Positions 52,028-61,709 are shown, numbered from the stretch's first letter. The stretch is 64,000 nucleotides of DNA from Jiella soli (GCF_020615385.1 NZ_JAJAVB010000025.1:333296-397295); one strand, 5' to 3'. Notes: generated by a model not told the origin, from the sequence alone. Numbers and translations are program-made.

Positions 52028-52623
52028 GCCTGCCGACCAACGAGGCGGACGGAGCCGGCCGGTTCCGTCCGTGGCGCCGTCATCGGCCGGGCCGCGGCGA
52101 GCGCCTCGTCTTCGGCCTTTCGGCCCTGATCCGCTGGTGGGCGCTCCTCGGCGGGTTCCTGATGGCCGGTCTTGCCGTGATGACGGCCCTCAGCGCGATC
52201 TCCAACATCCTCTTCGCAGCGCCGTTTCCCGCCGACTACGAACTGGTCAAGCACATCGTCGCGATCGCGATCTTCATGTTCCTGCCCTATTGCCAGCTCG
52301 CCGGGGCGAACGTCACGGTCGACATCTTCACCGAGGGCATGAGCGAGGGAAAGAAGGCGGCGATGGCGCTGTTCGCGGCGATCTTCGCGATCGCCTTTTC
52401 GGCCGTGCTGCTGCGCCAGATGTCGCTCGGCTGGATGAGCTATTTGCGCTATCCGGAAGTGACGCCTGTCCTGAAGCTGCCGCTGTGGACGGCGTTCCCG
52501 CCGATCCTTTTGTCGCTGGTCCTGCTCCTTCTGGCCGCCGTCCTCACCGCGATCGACGGACTGCGGGTGATGGCCGGCCGGCCTTCCCTCGTCGAGCGCC
52601 CCGCCATGACGATCGCCGAATAG
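52024..52623 (+). CDS. TRAP transporter small permease (DctQ family)
   Basis: 199 residues. The start TTG at 52024 overlaps the binding-protein stop (TTGA); a later start is possible since the first 30 residues are Arg-rich. Four membrane spans follow (from LLGGFLMAGLAVMTALSAISNILFA onward), with the typical ANVTVDIFTEGM segment of DctQ. It assembles with the large permease. Confidence 0.85.
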   Translation: MSLPTNEADGAGRFRPWRRHRPGRGERLVFGLSALIRWWALLGGFLMAGLAVMTALSAISNILFAAPFPADYELVKHIVAIAIFMFLPYCQLAGANVTVDIFTEGMSEGKKAAMALFAAIFAIAFSAVLLRQMSLGWMSYLRYPEVTPVLKLPLWTAFPPILLSLVLLLLAAVLTAIDGLRVMAGRPSLVERPAMTIAE

Positions 52624-52630
52624 GCGCCGG

Positions 52631-53953
52631 ATGATGACCGATCTCGCCCTCGGACTCGGCGGCCTCGTCGCCCTGCTCTTCCTGATCGCGGTCCGGGTGC
52701 CGATCGCCTACACGATGATCCTTGTCGGGATAGGCGGCACGATCATCCAGTCCGGGCCGCTGATCCTTCTCAGCCAGTTGAAGGACCTCGCCTACTCGCA
52801 GTTCTCGAACTACGATCTGTCGGTCCTGCCGATGTTCATCCTGATGGGCGGGCTCGCCTCGCGCTGCGGCCTGTCGCGCGATCTCTTCCGCGCCGCCAAT
52901 GCCTGGCTCGGGCGGTTCCGCGGCGGCGTCGCCATGGCGGCGATCGCGGCCTGCGCCGGCTTCGGCGCGCTCTGCGGCTCGTCCACCGCCACCGCCTCGA
53001 CCATGGGCCAGGTCGCGCTGCCGGAACTCAGGCGCTACAAATTCGCCCCCTCGCTCGCCACCGGCACGATCGCCGCCGGCGGCACGCTCGGCATCCTGAT
53101 CCCGCCCTCCGTCGTGCTGATCGTCTATGCGATCATCGTCGAGACCAACATCGTCACCATGTTCGCCGCCGCCCTGATTCCGGGCATCCTCGCCATGGTG
53201 TTCTTCATGGTCACCGTCGCGATCTATGTGCGCATGGTTCCGGGCTCGGGCCCGGAGGGGCAAGCCGTGCCGGGCGCCGAACTCCTGGCCGCGAGCCTCG
53301 CCGTCATTCCCGTCGCGATCATCTTCGGCATCGTCATCGGCGGCATCTATGCCGGCATCTACAATCCGACCGCCGCGGCCGCGATCGGCGTCTTCCTCGT
53401 CGCGCTCTACGGCTTCGGGCTCGGGCGCCTGAAATGGGGCGGCTTCCTCGAGGCCCTCCTCGAGACCGCCCGCACCTCGGGCATGATCTTCCTGATCCTG
53501 CTCGGCGCCGAGCTTCTCAAGATCTTCATGGCCCGCGCGGGCGTGCCGCAGGCCGCCGCCGACTACCTCACCCATAGTGGCCTTGGCCCATTCGGAATCC
53601 TGACGCTGATCATCGTCATCTTCCTGATCTTCGGCTGCCTGATGGATTCCCTGTCCATGGTGATCCTGGCGATCCCCTTCTTCTGGCCGGTCGTCGCGGG
53701 ACTCGATTTCGGCCTATCGCCCGACGACACCAAGATCTGGTTCGGGATCATCATCCTGATCGTCGTCGAACTCGGCCTGATCACCCCGCCGGTCGGCCTC
53801 AACGTCTTCATCATCAATTCGCTCGCGCCCGACGTGCCGATGAAGGAGACCTTCAAGGGCGTGACGCCGTTCTTCGCCTCGGAGATCCTCCGGATCACCA
53901 TCCTCGTGATCTTCCCGTCGATCTCGCTGCTGTTGCCGCATTTGCTGCGATAG
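52631..53953 (+). CDS. TRAP transporter large permease (DctM family)
   Basis: 440 residues with about 12 membrane helices. The family motifs GFGALCGSSTATASTMGQVALPELRRYKF, GTLGILIPPSVVLIVYAIIVETNI and the later GLITPPVGLNVFIINSL are intact. It performs Na+- or H+-coupled import of the ligand delivered by the binding protein. It completes the three-gene TRAP operon. Confidence 0.92.
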   Translation: MMTDLALGLGGLVALLFLIAVRVPIAYTMILVGIGGTIIQSGPLILLSQLKDLAYSQFSNYDLSVLPMFILMGGLASRCGLSRDLFRAANAWLGRFRGGVAMAAIAACAGFGALCGSSTATASTMGQVALPELRRYKFAPSLATGTIAAGGTLGILIPPSVVLIVYAIIVETNIVTMFAAALIPGILAMVFFMVTVAIYVRMVPGSGPEGQAVPGAELLAASLAVIPVAIIFGIVIGGIYAGIYNPTAAAAIGVFLVALYGFGLGRLKWGGFLEALLETARTSGMIFLILLGAELLKIFMARAGVPQAAADYLTHSGLGPFGILTLIIVIFLIFGCLMDSLSMVILAIPFFWPVVAGLDFGLSPDDTKIWFGIIILIVVELGLITPPVGLNVFIINSLAPDVPMKETFKGVTPFFASEILRITILVIFPSISLLLPHLLR

Positions 53954-53999
53954 GAAGCGGAAGGACGTGTCGCCGCTGGGTGGGCGGGTGTGCGGAGAC

Positions 54000-55217
54000 C
54001 TACTGCCGCGGATCCGCCGCATGGGCACTCAGGAGATCGAGAAAGGCGCTGTGGATCGGGCTCGGCAGGAAGTCGATCCGTGTGGTGACGCCGATCGGCC
54101 GGCTGGTCTCGGGCAGCGGAAACGGCACGATGGAGAGCAGGCCGAGCCGTTCCTCGACCGCGATCTGGCGGCGTGACAAGAGCGTCAGCCTGTCGCTTTC
54201 GGCGAGGATCGTGCGGGTGACCACCAGCGAACTCGTCTCGACATGGATCCGGGGCCGGCGTGACGTACCCTGGAAGAGATGCTCGAAGGTGCGCCGGATC
54301 GGCGCGCCCTGCCGCGGCACGACCCAGTCGTAACCGGCCATGGCCTCCGGCGTGATCGCTCCGGACGACAGGATCGGATGGCCGGCGCGCGCCACCACGG
54401 CGAAGGGGTCGTCCAGCAGGAAGCGCTCGACGACGTCGCCGACCGGCGGCGGATTGCGCATGGCGCCGATCAGGAAGTCGACCGTGCCGCTGCGAAGATC
54501 GGAGAGGAGATTGTCGTAGGGGCCGTCGACGATCTCGACCGTGACCTGCGGATGGGCTTCAAGCAGCGCGTTGACGGTGCGCGGCAGGATCAGCGTGCGC
54601 GCCAGCGGCAGCGAGGCGACTGCGACGCGGGCAGAGACGAAGCCGGCAAGCGCGGAGATCTCCTCGTCCGCCTGCCCGATCTCGCGGATCGCCACCTTCA
54701 GCCGCCGGGCGAGTTCGAGCGCGGCCTTGCTCGGGCCGATGCCGGTCACGGCGCGGACGAAGAGGGTCCTGCCGACGAGGCGTTCGAAATCGCGTGCGGC
54801 GCGGTGAAGAGAGGGCTCTGCGACGGCGATCAGACGCGACCCTTGCGCGAACGAACCGGCCTCGGCGATCGCGATCATCGCCCGGATCTGCGGCACGGTG
54901 ATCCGCTGCTCGAGCGCGGCGAGTGCCGCATCGTCACGGCGGAGCGCGGGCCCCGCGACCTCGCGCAGCGCGGCGCGCAATTGCTGGAAGAAGCGGTCGA
55001 GACGCGCGGCGAGTATTGCTCCGGCCTCGGTCGCGAAGCTGCCGGAGCTGCGGCGCACCGCGAGCTTTGCTCCGAACGCGGCTTCCAGCTTGGCGATCGC
55101 CTGACTGACGGCCGGCTGCGACAGGTTCACAGCTTCGGCCGCCGCATTGACGCTGGACAGATGCGCGACCGCCGAAAAGGCCCTGAGATGCCTGAGGTTC
55201 GGAAGCGCAAAGGCCAT
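54000..55217 (-). CDS. LysR-family regulator with two tandem HTH domains
   Basis: 405 residues from the ATG at 55217 (GGGAGA upstream). It has a normal LysR HTH at 6-66 ([39 protein letters not shown]), and a second LysR-type HTH at about 105-165 ([49 protein letters not shown]). A typical effector domain follows from 190. Normal LysR proteins are about 300 residues, so the extra length is the second HTH. It diverges from galB and likely controls the gal genes; the composite palindrome at 55265 lies between them. Confidence 0.85.
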   Translation of the reverse strand: MAFALPNLRHLRAFSAVAHLSSVNAAAEAVNLSQPAVSQAIAKLEAAFGAKLAVRRSSGSFATEAGAILAARLDRFFQQLRAALREVAGPALRRDDAALAALEQRITVPQIRAMIAIAEAGSFAQGSRLIAVAEPSLHRAARDFERLVGRTLFVRAVTGIGPSKAALELARRLKVAIREIGQADEEISALAGFVSARVAVASLPLARTLILPRTVNALLEAHPQVTVEIVDGPYDNLLSDLRSGTVDFLIGAMRNPPPVGDVVERFLLDDPFAVVARAGHPILSSGAITPEAMAGYDWVVPRQGAPIRRTFEHLFQGTSRRPRIHVETSSLVVTRTILAESDRLTLLSRRQIAVEERLGLLSIVPFPLPETSRPIGVTTRIDFLPSPIHSAFLDLLSAHAADPRQ

Positions 55218-55264
55218 GTCGGTGCTCTCCCTCAAGCTCGGCGTTTCGCAGGCGCACTTCACAA

Positions 55265-55290
55265 GAACTTATAGCACGTGCGGCGAGTTC
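55265..55290. promoter_or_regulatory. Composite palindrome in the LysR/galB promoter
   Basis: GAACT (55265-55269) and AGTTC (55286-55290) flank a perfect GCACGTGC (55274-55281), all sharing one centre. It lies 48 bp upstream of the LysR ATG (-) and 66 bp before galB (+). It is a good candidate for the tandem-HTH LysR. Confidence 0.6.
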
Positions 55291-55355
55291 GATTGGATTT
55301 CGCACCGCCGCCGCCGCTAACACCCTCTCATCGTCAAGAGGGATCACGAAGCAAG

Positions 55356-56087
55356 ATGGACAAGAAGACCGCCCTCGTCGTCAGCGCCCATTCGGCCGAC
55401 TTCGTCTGGCGCTCCGGCGGCGCCATCGCCGTCCACGCAGCCAAGGGATACGACGTCACCGTCGTCTGCCTCTCCTATGGCGAGCGGGGGGAATCGGCCA
55501 AGCTCTGGAAGCAGCCGGGCTACGACCTCGACAAGGTCAAGGCGAACCGGCGCGAGGAAGCCGAAAAGGCCGCAAGCGCCCTCGGCGTTGCCGACATCCA
55601 GTTCTACGATCTCGGCGACTATCCGATGAATATCGAGGACGAGGCCTTCTATCGGCTCGTCGATCTCTATCGCGCCATTCGCCCCTCCTTCGTCATGACC
55701 CATTCGAAGAAGGACATCTACAATTTCGACCATCCGCTGACGACGGAGACGGCGCAGCACGCCCGCGTGATCGCGCAGGCGCATGGCTACAAGCCCGGCG
55801 AGACCGTCCTCGGCGCGCCGCCGGTCTATCTCTTCGAGCCGCACCAGCCCGAACAGTGCGACTGGAAGCCGAACTTCCTCCTCGACATCACGAGCGCCTG
55901 GGAGAAGAAGCGCGCGGCGATCGAATGCATGGCCGGCCAGGAGCACCTCTGGGACTACTACACCCGCGTCGCCCTGCAGCGCGGCGTCCAGGCCTCGCGC
56001 AACTCCGACTACAAGATCAAGTATGGCGAGGGCTACGAGGCCGTCTTCCCGCATGTGACGGGCGAACTCGGGCACGGAGCGGTCTGA
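55356..56087 (+). CDS. galB: 4-oxalomesaconate hydratase (LmbE/PIG-L fold)
   Basis: 243 residues from the ATG at 55356. The PIG-L/LmbE-type fold has [44 protein letters not shown], with the HxxD-like zinc site (HSAD), and later [17 protein letters not shown]. These stretches match GalB of the Pseudomonas putida gallate pathway as I know it, rather than general deacetylases. It hydrates 4-oxalomesaconate to 4-carboxy-4-hydroxy-2-oxoadipate. Its stop overlaps galC (TGATG). Confidence 0.88.
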   Translation: MDKKTALVVSAHSADFVWRSGGAIAVHAAKGYDVTVVCLSYGERGESAKLWKQPGYDLDKVKANRREEAEKAASALGVADIQFYDLGDYPMNIEDEAFYRLVDLYRAIRPSFVMTHSKKDIYNFDHPLTTETAQHARVIAQAHGYKPGETVLGAPPVYLFEPHQPEQCDWKPNFLLDITSAWEKKRAAIECMAGQEHLWDYYTRVALQRGVQASRNSDYKIKYGEGYEAVFPHVTGELGHGAV

Positions 56088-56758
56088 TGGCTGTGGTCGT
56101 CCAGAATATCGAGCGGGCAAGCCTCGAAATCGTCGACGGGCTCGCCGCGTGCGGCGTCGCCACCGTCCACGAGGCGCAAGGGCGCAGCGGCCTGATGCAG
56201 TCGCATATGAGGCCGATCTATCGCGGCGCGCGCATCGCCGGCAATGCCGTAACGGTGTCGATCGCGCCGGCCGACAACTGGATGATCCATGTCGCGGTCG
56301 AGCAGTGCCGGGAGGGCGACCTCGTGGTGGTGTCGCCGACCTCACCGTGCGATGCCGGCTATTTCGGCGAGTTGCTCGCGACATCGCTGAAGGCCCGCGG
56401 CGTGCGCGGTCTCGTCATCGAGGCCGGCTGCCGCGACGTGCGGGAGCTGGAAGAACTGGGCTTTCCCGTCTGGTCGAAGGCGATTTCGGCGCAGGGCACG
56501 GTGAAGGAGACGCTTGGTTCGGTGAACGTTCCAATCGTCTGCGCGGGGGCGGCGGTCATGCCGGGCGACGTCATCGTCGCCGACGACGACGGGGTGGTCG
56601 TGGTCGAACGCGCGAAGGCCGAGGCGGTGCTTTCGGCGAGCCGCGCGCGCGAGGAGAAGGAAAAGATCACGCGCCAGCATCTGCAGTCCGGCGAACTCGG
56701 CCTCGATTATTACGGCATGCGCGAGAAGCTCGCGGCCAAAGGGCTGAAATACGTCTGA
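56087..56758 (+). CDS. galC: 4-carboxy-4-hydroxy-2-oxoadipate aldolase (RraA-like fold)
   Basis: 223 residues from the ATG at 56087. RraA/HMG-aldolase fold: [23 protein letters not shown] near the start, then [43 protein letters not shown], with the G-x(2)-R-D segment that binds substrate and the divalent metal, and [17 protein letters not shown]. It cleaves the hydrated intermediate to pyruvate and oxaloacetate (LigK/GalC). The end of galC is 87 bp before galD. Confidence 0.9.
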   Translation: MAVVVQNIERASLEIVDGLAACGVATVHEAQGRSGLMQSHMRPIYRGARIAGNAVTVSIAPADNWMIHVAVEQCREGDLVVVSPTSPCDAGYFGELLATSLKARGVRGLVIEAGCRDVRELEELGFPVWSKAISAQGTVKETLGSVNVPIVCAGAAVMPGDVIVADDDGVVVVERAKAEAVLSASRAREEKEKITRQHLQSGELGLDYYGMREKLAAKGLKYV

Positions 56759-56845
56759 GGCGGCGCCGGCTCATATGGCCGGCTCTCGCCGTACGAGAAG
56801 GAACGGGCGCTTGCGGCTGGGGCCGCATCGCGCTGGGGGACGGAC

Positions 56846-57913
56846 ATGAGTGACGGCATACGCTGCATGATGATGCGCGGCGGCACCTCCAAGGGCGCCT
56901 ATTTCCTCGCCGAGGACCTGCCGGCGGGCGAGGCTGCGCGCGATCGGCTGCTGCTCGAGATCATGGGCTCGCCCGATCCGCGCCAGATCGACGGCATCGG
57001 CGGCGCCGATCCGCTGACATCGAAGGTCGCGGTGGTGAAGCGTTCCGAGCGGCCGGGCATCGACATCGACTACCTGTTCCTGCAGGTCTTCGTCGACCAG
57101 CCGCTGGTCTCGTCCAGCCAGAACTGCGGCAACATCCTCGCCGGCATCGCGGGCTTCGCGATTGAACGCGGGCTGGTGGAGCCGGCGGACGGCGAAACAA
57201 CGGTCGCGATCTTCCTCGAAAACACCGGCCAGACGGCGAAGGCGACGATCCCGACGCCGGGCGGGTGGCCGGACTATTTCGGCAATACCGCGATCGACGG
57301 CGTGCCGGGAAGCGCCGCGCCGGTGCTCCTGTCGTTCACCGACGCCGCGGGATCTTCCTGCGGCGCGCTTCTTCCCACCGGCCGCGCGGTCGACGAGGTT
57401 GACGGGGTGGCATGCACCCTGATCGACAATGGCATGCCCGTCGTCGTCATGCGGGCCGAAGACTTCGGGATCACCGGCTATGAGAGCCGCGAGGAACTCG
57501 ACGGCAATGCCGGGCTGAAGCAGCGGCTGGAGGCGATCCGGCTCAAGGCCGGGCCGATGATGAATCTCGGCGAGGTCGAGGAAATGAGCGTTCCGAAGAT
57601 GACGCTGGTCGCGCAGCCGAGCGGCGAAGGCGCGATCATGACCCGCAGCTTCATCCCGCATCGCTGCCACGCCTCGATTGGCGTCTTCGGCGCCCTCAGC
57701 GTGGCGACCGCCTGCCTCCTGCCGGGCTCGCCCGCCCACGCCTTGGCGCGGATCCCGAACGGGCGGAAGAAGACGATCCCGGTCGAGCATCCGACCGGGG
57801 CGCTCGACATCGTCGTCGTCATGGAGAGCGATGAGGACGGCGCGGCCATTGCCGAGGCGGCGTTCATGCGCACCGCCCGCAAGCTGTTCGACGGGGCAGT
57901 ATTCCCGCGTTGA
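56846..57913 (+). CDS. galD: 4-oxalomesaconate tautomerase (PrpF family)
   Basis: 355 residues. PrpF/diaminopimelate-epimerase-like fold: IRCMMMRGGTSKGAYFLAEDLP at the N-terminus (the GGTSKG motif), the DGIGGADPLTSKVAVV loop, SSQNCGNILAGIAGFAIERGLV with the catalytic-site Cys, and HRCHASIGVFGALSVATACLLPG. These are GalD/PrpF landmarks; the gal genes around it favour GalD, which converts the keto form of 4-oxalomesaconate to the enol form used by GalB. Confidence 0.88.
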   Translation: MSDGIRCMMMRGGTSKGAYFLAEDLPAGEAARDRLLLEIMGSPDPRQIDGIGGADPLTSKVAVVKRSERPGIDIDYLFLQVFVDQPLVSSSQNCGNILAGIAGFAIERGLVEPADGETTVAIFLENTGQTAKATIPTPGGWPDYFGNTAIDGVPGSAAPVLLSFTDAAGSSCGALLPTGRAVDEVDGVACTLIDNGMPVVVMRAEDFGITGYESREELDGNAGLKQRLEAIRLKAGPMMNLGEVEEMSVPKMTLVAQPSGEGAIMTRSFIPHRCHASIGVFGALSVATACLLPGSPAHALARIPNGRKKTIPVEHPTGALDIVVVMESDEDGAAIAEAAFMRTARKLFDGAVFPR

Positions 57914-58001
57914 GCCATTGCAGTGCCCGCGGCATCCGCGCGCGGCACCAGAACATTCGGGCGGGCGCCGGGCGCGCGGACCGCGGAAGGAGACTGAAGC
58001 G

Positions 58002-58952
58002 ATGAGTGAACCCTGTTTCGACGTGGCCCATCTCGGGCATCTCGAACTCCTGACCAACAAGCCGGAAGAGAGCCTGGACTTCTTCGTGAACGTCTACGGC
58101 CTCACCGAGAGCGGGCGCGAGGGGGATTCGGTCTATCTCAGGGCCTTCGACGATTACGAGTTCCACTCGCTGAAGCTGACCGCCTCGAACACGACGGGCA
58201 TGGCTCATGTCGGCTATCGCACGAGTTCGGCGGCGGCGCTGGAGCGCCGGGTCAAGGTGATCGAGGAAATGGGCTGCGGGATCGGCTGGACCGAGGGCGA
58301 TCTCGGCCATGGCCGCTCCTATCGCTTCCGGAGCCCGGACGGTCACGTCTTCGAACTCTATTACGACACCAAAATCTATGAGGCACCGGATGCCGAGAAG
58401 CCGTCTCTGAAGAACATCGCCCAGCGCTACCATGGCCGCGGCGTCTCGCCGCGCCGGATCGATCACTTCAACCTCCTTGCCTCCGACGTCTCGGCGATCC
58501 GCGACTTCATGACGAAGGCGCTCGGCAGCCGGGTGACCGAGCAGATCCTGCTCGACAACGGCCGGCTCGGCGGCTGCTGGTTCACCGTCAACAACAAGGG
58601 CTACGACGTCGCCTTCACCGAGGACCATTCCGGCGGGAAGGGCCGCTTCCACCACATCACCTATGCAGTCGACCAGCGCGAGGACGTGCTGCGGGCTGCC
58701 GACATCTTCCTGGAGAACGGCGTCTTCATCGAGACGGGACCGCACAAGCACGCGATCCAGGGCACGTTCTTCCTCTATGTCTACGAGCCGGCGGGCAATC
58801 GCGTCGAAGTGGCCAATGCCGGCGCCCGGCTTGTCCTCAGGCCCGACTGGGAGCCGATCACCTGGACCGAGGGCGAGCGCCGCAAGGGTCAGGCCTGGGG
58901 TCTCAAGACGATCGAGAGCTTCCACACGCACGGCACGCCGCCGGTGGAGTGA
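58002..58952 (+). CDS. Type I extradiol ring-cleaving dioxygenase (VOC superfamily)
   Basis: 316 residues; the ATG at 58002 has GGAAGGAGA upstream. Two VOC modules: residues 8-125 and 150-275. The second holds the iron ligands His155 (IDHFNLL), His217/218 (FHHITYAVD) and Glu269, and the extradiol signature from His250 to Glu269 (HAIQGTFFLYVYEPAGNRVE) matches the expected spacing. It should cleave a catechol-type ring next to the hydroxyls. With galBCD upstream, gallate or a related trihydroxybenzoate is a candidate, though classic gallate dioxygenases are LigB-type. Confidence 0.85.
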   Translation: MSEPCFDVAHLGHLELLTNKPEESLDFFVNVYGLTESGREGDSVYLRAFDDYEFHSLKLTASNTTGMAHVGYRTSSAAALERRVKVIEEMGCGIGWTEGDLGHGRSYRFRSPDGHVFELYYDTKIYEAPDAEKPSLKNIAQRYHGRGVSPRRIDHFNLLASDVSAIRDFMTKALGSRVTEQILLDNGRLGGCWFTVNNKGYDVAFTEDHSGGKGRFHHITYAVDQREDVLRAADIFLENGVFIETGPHKHAIQGTFFLYVYEPAGNRVEVANAGARLVLRPDWEPITWTEGERRKGQAWGLKTIESFHTHGTPPVE

Positions 58953-58988
58953 GAAGCCAGTCAATGATGAGCCCAGCGGGGCTGATGT

Positions 58989-59004
58989 ATAACAACAGAG
59001 TTAT
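58989..59004. promoter_or_regulatory. Inverted repeat ATAAC-N6-GTTAT
   Basis: Perfect 5-bp arms (58989-58993, 59000-59004) in the gap between the dioxygenase and the first Liv-type binding protein. It may be a regulator site or simply part of the dioxygenase 3' region. Confidence 0.3.
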
Positions 59005-59149
59005 GGCTAGGCCGCGATTGGCAACCATTTCTGCGTGATTGCGCGGGTTCCGGCGGCCTCGCTCTTGCATCTGTTATGAGTGTCTGGCCTTGTGATCGTG
59101 AAAACACTGTTCGGTTGGGATGGATCGGACGGACATCTGGGAGGAGCGC

Positions 59150-60352
59150 ATGACCATTACGAGACGGCGTCTCATGACGTTGGCAGCCACGGTGTCGTTC
59201 GGCGTTGCATTGGCGGGCGCGGGTCTGCCGCAGTCTGCCGCGCATGCGGCCGAGGACACGGTGAAGATCGGGCTGATCCTGCCGATCACCGGTCCCTTCG
59301 CCTCGACCGGTGCGGAGGAACTCGCCGGCGTCAGGCAATACATGGCCGACCACGGCGACACGAGCGCCGGCAAGAAGATCGAGCTGATCGTCAAGGACGA
59401 TACCGGCTCGCCCAACGAGACCAAGCGGATCGCCCAGGAACTGGTGACCAGCGGCGGGGCGGACGTGCTGATGGGCTTCGGCCTGACGCCGCTTGCCTTT
59501 GCGACGGCGCCGATCGCGACGCAGGCCAAGGTGCCGATGGTCGTCACGGCGGCCGCGACCTCGTCGATCACTGAAAAGTCGCCCTACATCGTGCGCACCA
59601 GCTTCGCGACGCCCCAGGGCGCCTACGTGATCGGCGAATGGGCGGCCAAGAACGGCATCAACTCCGTCGTCACCCTGGTCAGCGACTACGCTCCGGGCAT
59701 CGAGGAGCAGGACTGGTTCATCAAGGCCTTCGAGAAGGGCGGCGGCAAGGTCGTCGAGAAGCTCACCGTGCCCTTGAAGAATCCGGACTTCGCGCCGTTT
59801 CTCCAGCGCGTCGCCGACAACAAGCCTGAGGCGGTCTTCGTGTTCGTGCCGGCCGGTGTCGGTGCGCAGTTCATGAAGCAGTTCCGCGAGCGTGGCCTCG
59901 ACCAATCGGGCATCCGGCTGATCGGCACGGGCGACATCGTCGATGATCAGATCCTCAACGACATCGGCGACGTGGCGCTCGGCATCGTCACCGCCCGCGA
60001 CTATACGGCCGCGCACGATTCGGAGATGAACCGCAAGTTCGTCAAGGATTTCGAGGCCGCGAACGACGGCATGCGGCCGAACTTCATGGCCGTCGGCGGC
60101 TATGACGGCATGGCGCTGGTCTATCACGCGCTGGAGAAGACCGGCGGCGACACCGATGGCGACAGACTGATCGAGGCGATGAAGGGCATGTCCTGGGAGA
60201 GCCCGCGCGGGCCGATCTCGATCGACCCGGAGACGCGCGACATCGTCCAGAACATCTACATCAACAAGGTCGAGAGGAAGGACGGCCAGCTTTACAGCGT
60301 CACCATGGATACTGTGAAGGACGTCAAGGATCCGGCCAAGGCCGGCAAGTAG
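59150..60352 (+). CDS. Liv-type ABC binding protein, first of two
   Basis: 400 residues from the ATG at 59150 (GGGAGGAGCGC). The signal looks Tat-like (TRRRLMTLAATVSFG) and ends AAHAA. Periplasmic binding protein type 1 fold of the branched-chain/aromatic family: TVKIGLILPITGPFASTGAEELAGVRQYMADHG, GADVLMGFGLTPLAFATAPIA, then VTAAATSSITEKSPYIVRTSFATPQG. It sits next to an aromatic pathway, so an aromatic acid is a possible ligand. It is closely related to the next gene. Confidence 0.88.
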   Translation: MTITRRRLMTLAATVSFGVALAGAGLPQSAAHAAEDTVKIGLILPITGPFASTGAEELAGVRQYMADHGDTSAGKKIELIVKDDTGSPNETKRIAQELVTSGGADVLMGFGLTPLAFATAPIATQAKVPMVVTAAATSSITEKSPYIVRTSFATPQGAYVIGEWAAKNGINSVVTLVSDYAPGIEEQDWFIKAFEKGGGKVVEKLTVPLKNPDFAPFLQRVADNKPEAVFVFVPAGVGAQFMKQFRERGLDQSGIRLIGTGDIVDDQILNDIGDVALGIVTARDYTAAHDSEMNRKFVKDFEAANDGMRPNFMAVGGYDGMALVYHALEKTGGDTDGDRLIEAMKGMSWESPRGPISIDPETRDIVQNIYINKVERKDGQLYSVTMDTVKDVKDPAKAGK

Positions 60353-60358
60353 ACGTGC

Positions 60359-60381
60359 AGGGCGCCATTGCGCGGTGCCTT
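60359..60381 (+). terminator. Hairpin after the first Liv-type binding protein
   Basis: An 8-bp stem AGGGCGCC (60359-60366) with 60374-60381, two G-T wobbles, loop of 7, with a T-C-C-C edge. Further GC-rich dyads follow up to 60440. It lies between the tandem binding-protein genes and may limit read-through. Confidence 0.4.
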
Positions 60382-60490
60382 CCCATCCGCCGATGCGGCG
60401 TCCCTCCGGCCCCGCCGGGCGGGCGCCGCGAAGCCTGAACGAGAAACTGCCCCTCCGGTTCGTCCGGACATCATCAACAGGGAGGAACCC

Positions 60491-61693
60491 ATGACCTTCA
60501 CGAGACGCAATCTCTTCGCACTGGCTGCAACGGCCTCGTTTGCCGCGACGCTCGCCGGCCTCGGCCTGCCGGTCCATGCGGCAATGGCTGCGGACGACAC
60601 CGTCAAGATCGGCATGATCCAGCCGATGACGGGGCCCTTCGCCTCGACCGGCGTCGAGGCCGTCGCCGGCGCCAAGCAGTACATCGCCGACCATGGCGAC
60701 ACCGTCGCCGGCAAGAAGATCGAGCTGGTGGTCAAGGACGATACCGGCTCGCCGAATGAGACCAAGCGCATCGCCCAGGAACTCGTGGTCAATGAGGGTG
60801 CCGACGTCCTGATGGGCTTCGGCCTGACGCCGCTCGCCTTCGCGACGGCCCCGATCGCGTCGCAGGCCAAGGTGCCGATGGTCGTCACCGCGGCCGCGAC
60901 CTCCTCGATCACCGAGAAGTCGCCCTATATCGTGCGCACCTCGTTCACGCTGCCGCAGGCCTCCTCGGCGATGGGCGAATGGGCCGCCGCGAACGGCATC
61001 AAATCCGTCGTCACACTGGTCAGCGACTATGCGCCCGGCAAGGACGCGCAGGACTGGTTCGTCAAGACGTTCGAGGACAAGGGCGGCAAGGTGGTCGAGC
61101 AGCTGACCGTGCCCTTGAAGAACCCGGACTTCTCGCCCTTCCTGCAGCGTGTCGCCGACAACAAGCCGGACGCGGTCTTCGTCTTCGTCCCCGCCGGCGT
61201 CGGCGCGCAGTTCATGAAGCAGTTCCGCGAGCGCGGTCTTGGCGATGCCGGCATCAAGCTGATCGGCACCGGAGACGTCGTCGACGACCAGATCGTCAAC
61301 GACATGGGTGACGTCGCCCTCGGCGTCGTGTCGGCCCATCACTACACGGCCGCGCTGCCCTCGGACATGAATCAGAAATTCGTCAAGGACTTCAAGGCGG
61401 CCAATGGCGGCATGCGGCCGAACTTCATGGCAGTCGGCGCCTATGACGGCATGGCGCTGGTCTATCACGCCCTGGAAAAGACCGGCGGCGACGCGAGCGG
61501 CGAAGCGCTGATCGAGGCGATGAAAGGCCTGTCCTGGGAGAGCCCGCGCGGTCCTGTCTCGATCGACCCGGACACCCGCGACATGGTCCAGAACATCTAT
61601 ATCGACAGGACCGAGAAGAAGGACGGCGAGCTTTACAACGTGCCGATCGACACCGTGGAGAACGTCAAGGACCCGGCCAAGGCCGCAAAGTAA
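60491..61693 (+). CDS. Liv-type ABC binding protein, second of two
   Basis: 400 residues from the ATG at 60491 with GGAGGAA upstream. Same length and no visible gaps against the first copy; large stretches are identical, for example KVPMVVTAAATSSITEKSPY and AVFVFVPAGVGAQFMKQFRE, whereas the signal peptide, residues near 155-170 (TLPQASSAMGEW versus ATPQGAYVIGEW) and the C-terminal half carry most changes. It is a tandem duplication with possible ligand divergence. A strong hairpin lies between it and livH. Confidence 0.88.
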   Translation: MTFTRRNLFALAATASFAATLAGLGLPVHAAMAADDTVKIGMIQPMTGPFASTGVEAVAGAKQYIADHGDTVAGKKIELVVKDDTGSPNETKRIAQELVVNEGADVLMGFGLTPLAFATAPIASQAKVPMVVTAAATSSITEKSPYIVRTSFTLPQASSAMGEWAAANGIKSVVTLVSDYAPGKDAQDWFVKTFEDKGGKVVEQLTVPLKNPDFSPFLQRVADNKPDAVFVFVPAGVGAQFMKQFRERGLGDAGIKLIGTGDVVDDQIVNDMGDVALGVVSAHHYTAALPSDMNQKFVKDFKAANGGMRPNFMAVGAYDGMALVYHALEKTGGDASGEALIEAMKGLSWESPRGPVSIDPDTRDMVQNIYIDRTEKKDGELYNVPIDTVENVKDPAKAAK

Positions 61694-61709
61694 CCGCAGA
61701 AGTAACCAA

